From Chloroflexota bacterium (GTDB taxonomy: Bacteria; Chloroflexota; Chloroflexia; Chloroflexales; Chloroflexaceae), in assembly GCA_013388805.1 (NCBI GenBank), contig JACAEO010000022.1, forward strand, positions 1 through 46,218: a stretch of DNA of 46,218 nucleotides, written 5' to 3'. The position numbers and the translations under genes are program-made. The first letter of the stretch is position 1; every line of letters begins with the position of its first letter. Below the pieces are notes generated by a model. It made no database searches, had not been told where the DNA came from, and saw only the letters and a program-made list of their open reading frames with translations. Below, piece by piece: positions 41,743-46,218 of the stretch.

Positions 41743-43914
41743 ATGGCAGACAATAATGGCGCGTTCCCCAAACTGGTGATGGACATCAGCCCGGCGACCC
41801 AGCGCGCCGCGCCGTCCGTCGCCTCTCCCCTTGCGCAGCGGGTCGAGAACCGCCTGCGTGAGGTGCTGGCCTGGCGCCCGCGCAGCGGTGACGCGCGTAG
41901 CTTCGTTGCGGCGCTCAACCAGGCCTTTACAATCCGTGACGTCGCCGGGCACACCGAGTGGGAGTGGACACCGCGCAGCTACGCCATTCAGGCCGACATG
42001 GGCGCGGTGACCGGCGCCCAGGCCAGCATCTATGCCCGCGCCCGTGCCGCCCTCGACCAGTCGCGCCCGCTGATTGAAGCCGTCTACCCGTTGCGCTCCG
42101 ACGCCGACAAGGAGGACGCCGAGTCCATCCGCACCCTGGTCCTCGCCCAGTGGCAGGAGTTGGTGAGCGAACTGGGCCGGGTGGGCGGGCCGCGCCTCCA
42201 ACGCATCGAAGGCCTATTTGACAGCCTCCTTGGTAAGGACTTCGCCGTCGACGACAACCACGAGACGGTCGGCGGGCTCCTGGGCGTGATGCGTGAGCGC
42301 TTCGGCTTCGACGAGGACCGCGTCAACCGCATCGACGAGGAGCAGAACTGGACCAACTACCTGATCCTCGTCGACCATACGATCGGCCTGAAGCGAAGCT
42401 GGACGACGCTGCAGCGCTACTTCGACAATACTGGCACTGACGTCTTCCTCGGCACCCAGCTGGTGCTGCTCTCGCGCGCCCTCGACGTGATCACCGAGTC
42501 GGTGCATAGCGCCAGGATACTGATGGACTCAGTCTTCCTCAGCGAGGGCGAGCAGCAGATCGTACGGCTCAATTCCGGCCTCACAATCGACGATCTGCTC
42601 GCCTGGATCGAGAGCTTCTGCTCGCAGGAGGCCAAGCAGATCATCCGCGATGCCGGCAAGGACGGCGTGGTGGCGCTCCAGCCCACCCTGGACACCCTGC
42701 TCGACCTCGTCGGCAATGCGCGTATGCAAGCGGAGGGCGACGCTGAGAACCCGCAGCCTGGCTTCCACACCCTGCGCGTAAAGAACGCCCTGCTGGAGCT
42801 AGAGCAGCACATCACACAGGCCGCCGAACTCGCCAGCCAGATCCGCCGTGGCGCCCTTCGCGTCACGGGCGTCTTCCCCGCCACCATCGACGTGACGGAG
42901 CGCAAGCCCGTCCTGAACATCACCGTCGACGGTACCGGCTTCGAGCCCGGCGCGACGGTCAGGCTGATCAAGCTCAACGGCGAGGAGAAGGTCGTCACCG
43001 TCGAACAGGTGTTGGTGCTGAGCAAGACGCGGTTGCTGATGATCCTTGACACGCAAGTCCTTGCGAGCCTGAATGCTGGCGAGTGGAGCCTTATCGTCAT
43101 CAACCCCGACAGCGAGGAGAGCGACCCGTACGACATCGACATCCGGGCCGGCAGAGGCGAGCCGCCCGCCGTGGAGCGCAAGGTGGTTATCCTGACCGTC
43201 AAGCCCGACCACGGCGGACCCGGCGATAAGCTCGGCGTCGACGTCTTCGGCATGGGCTTCGAGCAGGGCATGCACGCCGATTTCGGCGCGGGGATCATCA
43301 CCAGCGCGACGGAATTTGTGGACGAGAACACCCTGAAGGTTACCCTGGCCATTGACGGGAGCGCCGCTCCAGGCCTGCGTGACGTTGCGGTGTGGCCTTC
43401 GACGACGAGGCCGTCTGCTGGCCACTTCCCATCCGCGCAAGCCGTGGTCGGCGGGCCACTTGCCGTCCTCACGAACGGCTTTACCGTGGATGAGCCCGAC
43501 AAGGGCGAGCCACCTGGGGCGCGCAAGCTTGTGCTCACGGAGGCGCGCCTGCTCAACCGTACGGCGAAACAGCCAGAGAGCGCTGTCAAGGCCGTCTGGC
43601 AGGACTTGAGCTCCGACGAGCCGCGGGTTTCGAAAAGTGACGGAGTGGACGGCATCGAGCTCGTCTTTTCGAGGAACCTGGACAGCGAGATCAAGTGGAA
43701 CGAGGCCGTCAAGGTTTGGAAAGAAGGGGTGCCGAATGCGTTGAGCGTAACGCCCATGCTCGCTGCTCTCGAAAACACCGTCACGCTCGCAACATCGAAC
43801 AACTTCAGTCCCGGCACCTACAAGGTGGCGCTTGACCCGGAGCAGATTAAGGCGACCGACGGCTCCGTCCTCGCCGAGGCGGTGTCGCTAACCTTCCATA
43901 TCAGCAGCCGGTAG
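41743..43914 (+). CDS. Large helical protein with IPT/TIG-like and Ig-like domains
   Basis: This is a 723-residue protein. Residues about 1-360 are helical. Residues about 367-470 read like an IPT/TIG beta-sandwich (VTGVFPATIDVTERKP, ITVDGTGFEPGATVRL), and about 475-590 like a second (VKPDHGGPGDKLGVDVFGMG). Residues about 605-723 resemble an SbsA-type Ig-like domain (VDGIELVFSRNLDSEIKWNE, then FSPGTYKVALDPEQIKATDG). Such domains mediate binding at surfaces or in extracellular assemblies. There is no signal peptide, so export, if any, must be non-classical or dependent on a partner. Confidence 0.75.
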   Translation: MADNNGAFPKLVMDISPATQRAAPSVASPLAQRVENRLREVLAWRPRSGDARSFVAALNQAFTIRDVAGHTEWEWTPRSYAIQADMGAVTGAQASIYARARAALDQSRPLIEAVYPLRSDADKEDAESIRTLVLAQWQELVSELGRVGGPRLQRIEGLFDSLLGKDFAVDDNHETVGGLLGVMRERFGFDEDRVNRIDEEQNWTNYLILVDHTIGLKRSWTTLQRYFDNTGTDVFLGTQLVLLSRALDVITESVHSARILMDSVFLSEGEQQIVRLNSGLTIDDLLAWIESFCSQEAKQIIRDAGKDGVVALQPTLDTLLDLVGNARMQAEGDAENPQPGFHTLRVKNALLELEQHITQAAELASQIRRGALRVTGVFPATIDVTERKPVLNITVDGTGFEPGATVRLIKLNGEEKVVTVEQVLVLSKTRLLMILDTQVLASLNAGEWSLIVINPDSEESDPYDIDIRAGRGEPPAVERKVVILTVKPDHGGPGDKLGVDVFGMGFEQGMHADFGAGIITSATEFVDENTLKVTLAIDGSAAPGLRDVAVWPSTTRPSAGHFPSAQAVVGGPLAVLTNGFTVDEPDKGEPPGARKLVLTEARLLNRTAKQPESAVKAVWQDLSSDEPRVSKSDGVDGIELVFSRNLDSEIKWNEAVKVWKEGVPNALSVTPMLAALENTVTLATSNNFSPGTYKVALDPEQIKATDGSVLAEAVSLTFHISSR

Positions 43915-43990
43915 CCAGACGATGCGGAGCGTGCGGCGGGGTCACTGAGACGCGTCCGCGCCGCGCGCCGGACAAGCAGAGAGGCACACT

Positions 43991-45235
43991 ATGGCACGTG
44001 AACGTGAGAGCCGAAGCCTGTACGACCGCATCGCGGCGCTGCGTGAAAAGATGGTCGAGGACCTCGCGGCCGACCTGACGACCAACCCGCAGTACGCCGA
44101 CGAGATTATGCGGCGCATCGACGTCCTGCTCGAGGCGGTCGTCAGGGACGATATGAAGGCCGAGCCGCCGCCTGACAAGGGCCTGGCCTCCCTCGCGGGC
44201 ATCGGCGAGCAGGCGGCGCGCGAGCTTGGCGACACCCTGGTGCCGCCCGGCGTGATCCCCTACGACGAGTCGGTCACCTCGGAGCGCATGCTGGCCGTTG
44301 CCGACCTCTACTACCTCTACCAGCACGAGACCATCGGCGTCTTCCGGGTGATGCAGAAGCTCCAGGAGTTGTTCCGCGCCGGCGCGGTGCGGCTCTCCTC
44401 GGGGCCGGGCGCCTTCGCCCTCTACCAGTTCGACCGGCGCGAGGTGCTGCGCTACACCCAGCGCGACCGCCTGATCGCTTACCGGCGCGCCTTCGGCTAC
44501 GGCAACGCGCCCGTGCTGGCCCACTCGCGGGCCAACACCGACTTCCATCACATGTTCACCCACTTCATCAACCAGGTCGCCCTCTACTGGCGCGACAAAC
44601 GCATCTCCGACGTGATCCGCGAGCGGGCCTACGATCCCAGCTTCGGCAGCGTAGCCATTGTACGGCGGGCCGGGCTCGACCTGCGCAACAACCTCAAGTT
44701 TATGTCGTTCGGTCACCTGAACGTGATGCGCGTCGAGGTCATGCAGCTGCTGGACGAGGCCTTCCGCATCCTCAACGCGCCCGACATCAGGGAGCTATAC
44801 AGCGCCGACACGGCCTGGGACGTGATCGAGGAAGTGCTGGTACGCCACTTCAACGAGCGCCTGGTGACCTCGCCACGCCAGCGTATGGCCGTCACCGGCC
44901 GCGAGATCCTGCGCTGGCTGGCCCAGGGCCACATCCTCCAGACCCAGCGCCCGCAGTTCGAGGCCCTGCTGCTCGACGTCGCAGAGAGCGCCGAGGAGTG
45001 GCTGACGAGCGCCCAGGCCCTCGGCCTGGCCCGCCGCAGCGGCGACGTGCGCGTAATGCCCTGGGACCGCGACCGCGCCGAGCCGATCTCCGCCGGCCGC
45101 GCGATGACAGGCCCACCGCGCCCGCCAGGCACCAGCCGTCCAACGCCGGCCGCCCGCGGGGCGCGTACAGCCCGCGCCCGCAACGGCCGTCGCCCAGCCT
45201 CGGCCCGCGATCTGGAGCTGGAGTATGAGCTCTAG
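43991..45235 (+). CDS. Unknown helical protein ending in Glu/Tyr motif
   Basis: I do not recognise this 414-residue protein. It is helical (DRIAALREKMVEDLAADLTT; ADLYYLYQHETIGVFRVMQK), with a winged-helix-like or compact central region (RRAGLDLRNNLKFMSFG). The last 60 residues are a disordered Arg/Ala/Pro tail ending in DLELEYEL. That end echoes the YELEA and EYELE phrases of the two Glu-rich paralogs and suggests a shared interaction tag. It lies 76 bases after the IPT protein. ATG 43991 follows AGAGAGG-type purines. Confidence 0.7.
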   Translation: MARERESRSLYDRIAALREKMVEDLAADLTTNPQYADEIMRRIDVLLEAVVRDDMKAEPPPDKGLASLAGIGEQAARELGDTLVPPGVIPYDESVTSERMLAVADLYYLYQHETIGVFRVMQKLQELFRAGAVRLSSGPGAFALYQFDRREVLRYTQRDRLIAYRRAFGYGNAPVLAHSRANTDFHHMFTHFINQVALYWRDKRISDVIRERAYDPSFGSVAIVRRAGLDLRNNLKFMSFGHLNVMRVEVMQLLDEAFRILNAPDIRELYSADTAWDVIEEVLVRHFNERLVTSPRQRMAVTGREILRWLAQGHILQTQRPQFEALLLDVAESAEEWLTSAQALGLARRSGDVRVMPWDRDRAEPISAGRAMTGPPRPPGTSRPTPAARGARTARARNGRRPASARDLELEYEL

Positions 45236-45268
45236 CCAGGCATACCTGACAGACGCAGAGAGCGCCCT

Positions 45269-46218
45269 ATGTGGACAACCCTGGACGGCATAGAGCTGAC
45301 CATCACGCCGGCGGCTCTGCGGCAGATCGCCGCGCGCCACCGCCAGAGTGGACTGGCAGACCTCGTGCGGCGCGCCTACAGGGAGAATATACTCTCCGCC
45401 GTGCGCCGCACCGTGGGCCGGCTCGTCGCAGCAGCCTATCGGAGCGGGAGCATCATCGGCGCATCGGGTCGGCGCTACCGCACCTTCGAGGCCCAGCTGG
45501 GGGGCCGGACCTACAGGCTATTCGCCCGGCCTCTCGGCGCCGGCAGCTACACCCTCGTCGCCGTGCGCCCCGGCCCCGAGCGCGAGGCCGCCGGGGCGCG
45601 CCACGGTGGCGAGGTGACCGTCGAGTGGACACCACCCCTGACGATCGACCGGGCAGCGGCGATGCCGGCCGGTGGGATCTACGTCCTCGAGCGTGGCGGC
45701 GTGCCCGTCAACGTCGGCCAGGGCGGCGTGTACGCCGGCCCCGACGGCAGGATCATGCGCAAGGCGGGCCAGGCCATGCGCGACCTCCTCGGCAACCCCG
45801 ACGACTACCGTGTGCGCCTGGGGCTTATCCGCGGCGGCACCGCGCGGCAGCGGCAGATGGTCGAGCACACCACCATCCTCGACCTCAACCGCGACCTGTC
45901 GAACGCCAATCTTCCCTTGCTGACCAACGTCGACGCAACGAGACCGTACCGCGTGGCTCCTCATGGCGTGACGATCCACCACACGGGCGTGCTCCCTGCC
46001 CACCTCTCCGCGCTCCCCGCCGATCCGGGCATGCCGGGCGCGCGGCTCCAGCAGATCCCTGGCGGGGCAACCTACCAGGGGCTCGACCCGACAGTTCGGC
46101 CGGGGGCGCAGCTGCCCCTGTTCCCCACGGCGGCACCTCCGGGCCGGATGGCTACAGCCCCGGCACGACCCGCCGGCTCCGTGGCTCGGCCCGCGCGGCC
46201 CTCCTCGCGCCCGTCGCG
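45269..46218 (+). CDS. Partial gene, possible GIY-YIG-like domain, runs off the window
   Basis: The frame starts at ATG 45269 (MWTTLDGIELTITPAALRQI), 33 bases after the previous stop, and stays open to the window end (316 codons seen). Residues 1-60 are helical and 60-125 beta-rich. Residues about 134-200 contain GGIYVLERGGVPVNVGQGG, which has the spacing of a GIY-YIG nuclease core (GIY at 136-138 and NVG for YIG at 148-150), then arginines and MVEHTTILDLNR, which could supply the Glu. The rest is Pro/Ala/Arg-rich. The NVG variant makes the nuclease call uncertain. The reading frame and position support a real gene. Confidence 0.6.
   Translation, partial: MWTTLDGIELTITPAALRQIAARHRQSGLADLVRRAYRENILSAVRRTVGRLVAAAYRSGSIIGASGRRYRTFEAQLGGRTYRLFARPLGAGSYTLVAVRPGPEREAAGARHGGEVTVEWTPPLTIDRAAAMPAGGIYVLERGGVPVNVGQGGVYAGPDGRIMRKAGQAMRDLLGNPDDYRVRLGLIRGGTARQRQMVEHTTILDLNRDLSNANLPLLTNVDATRPYRVAPHGVTIHHTGVLPAHLSALPADPGMPGARLQQIPGGATYQGLDPTVRPGAQLPLFPTAAPPGRMATAPARPAGSVARPARPSSRPS

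Noticed and set aside
42417-43817. 466-codon minus-strand frame in the cluster
   Set aside because: Antisense to the IPT/Ig-like protein gene; serine/arginine-rich translation typical of a shadow frame.
37475-46218. Contractile injection system or prophage
   Set aside because: No sheath, tube, baseplate, portal, terminase or lysis gene is visible. The acidic repeat proteins alone do not justify the call.

Overview
The window reads as chromosomal DNA of a GC-rich bacterium, most likely a member of the Chloroflexota (Chloroflexales / Roseiflexus-like). This is inferred from gene content and style: a prkA-yhbH-spoVR set, a System I cytochrome c maturation cluster with a cysteine-type CcmE, dispersed palindromic repeats, and many TGNTAYAAT-type extended -10 boxes. 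No marker gene fixes the taxon, so the assignment is an inference.

Layout. 1-1.4 kb: a family-4 glycosyltransferase behind a repeat-rich leader. 1.4-10.1 kb: a stress/sporulation-type set made of PrkA kinase, a YhbH/YeaH VWA-like protein, a large membrane glycosyltransferase sitting inside the set, and SpoVR interrupted by a 400-residue LAGLIDADG intein. 10.2-12.8 kb: prmC, a membrane-anchored coiled-coil protein and an alpha/beta hydrolase. 12.8-20.7 kb: cytochrome c maturation (ccmA, B, C, D, E, F), followed by two membrane proteins that each carry an N-terminal J-like domain lacking the HPD motif. One continues into a TPR-like domain (CcmI-like) and the other into a thioredoxin domain (CcmG/ResA-like). 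20.7-22.5 kb: an OmpR-type response regulator, tRNA-Gly(CCC) and a LOG-like nucleotide-binding protein. 22.5-25.9 kb: two paralogous exported clan GH-A glycosidase-like proteins, each followed at its stop codon by a copy of a 106-bp repeat. A third copy lies between a strong promoter and the tRNA.

26-28 kb (minus strand): yebC, ruvC and an unknown gene. 28-33.9 kb: a metallo-beta-lactamase-fold protein with two cyclic-nucleotide-binding-like domains, a coiled-coil zinc-ribbon protein, glucuronate isomerase and a PH-like protein. 33.9-35.6 kb (minus strand): molybdate modA-modB without modC. 35.6-36.6 kb: a decayed, repeat-bearing gap with one recognisable frameshifted gene remnant.

36.6-46.2 kb is the most unusual part. 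A short LuxR-type regulator lies divergent from a co-directional, tightly spaced run of at least seven genes. The run encodes two paralogous charge-segregated proteins (blocks of Glu-Tyr/Trp/Phe repeats alternating with cationic, glycine-rich hydrophobic segments and arginine-rich tails), an HExxH metallopeptidase-like protein, a small helical protein, a helical protein with IPT/TIG-like and Ig-like domains, a protein whose C-terminus ends in the same acidic-aromatic motif, and a final gene cut by the window end with a possible GIY-YIG-like core. None has a recognisable Sec signal peptide. The shared motif and operon-like spacing suggest one system. I do not recognise it and assign it no function beyond the individual domain hints.
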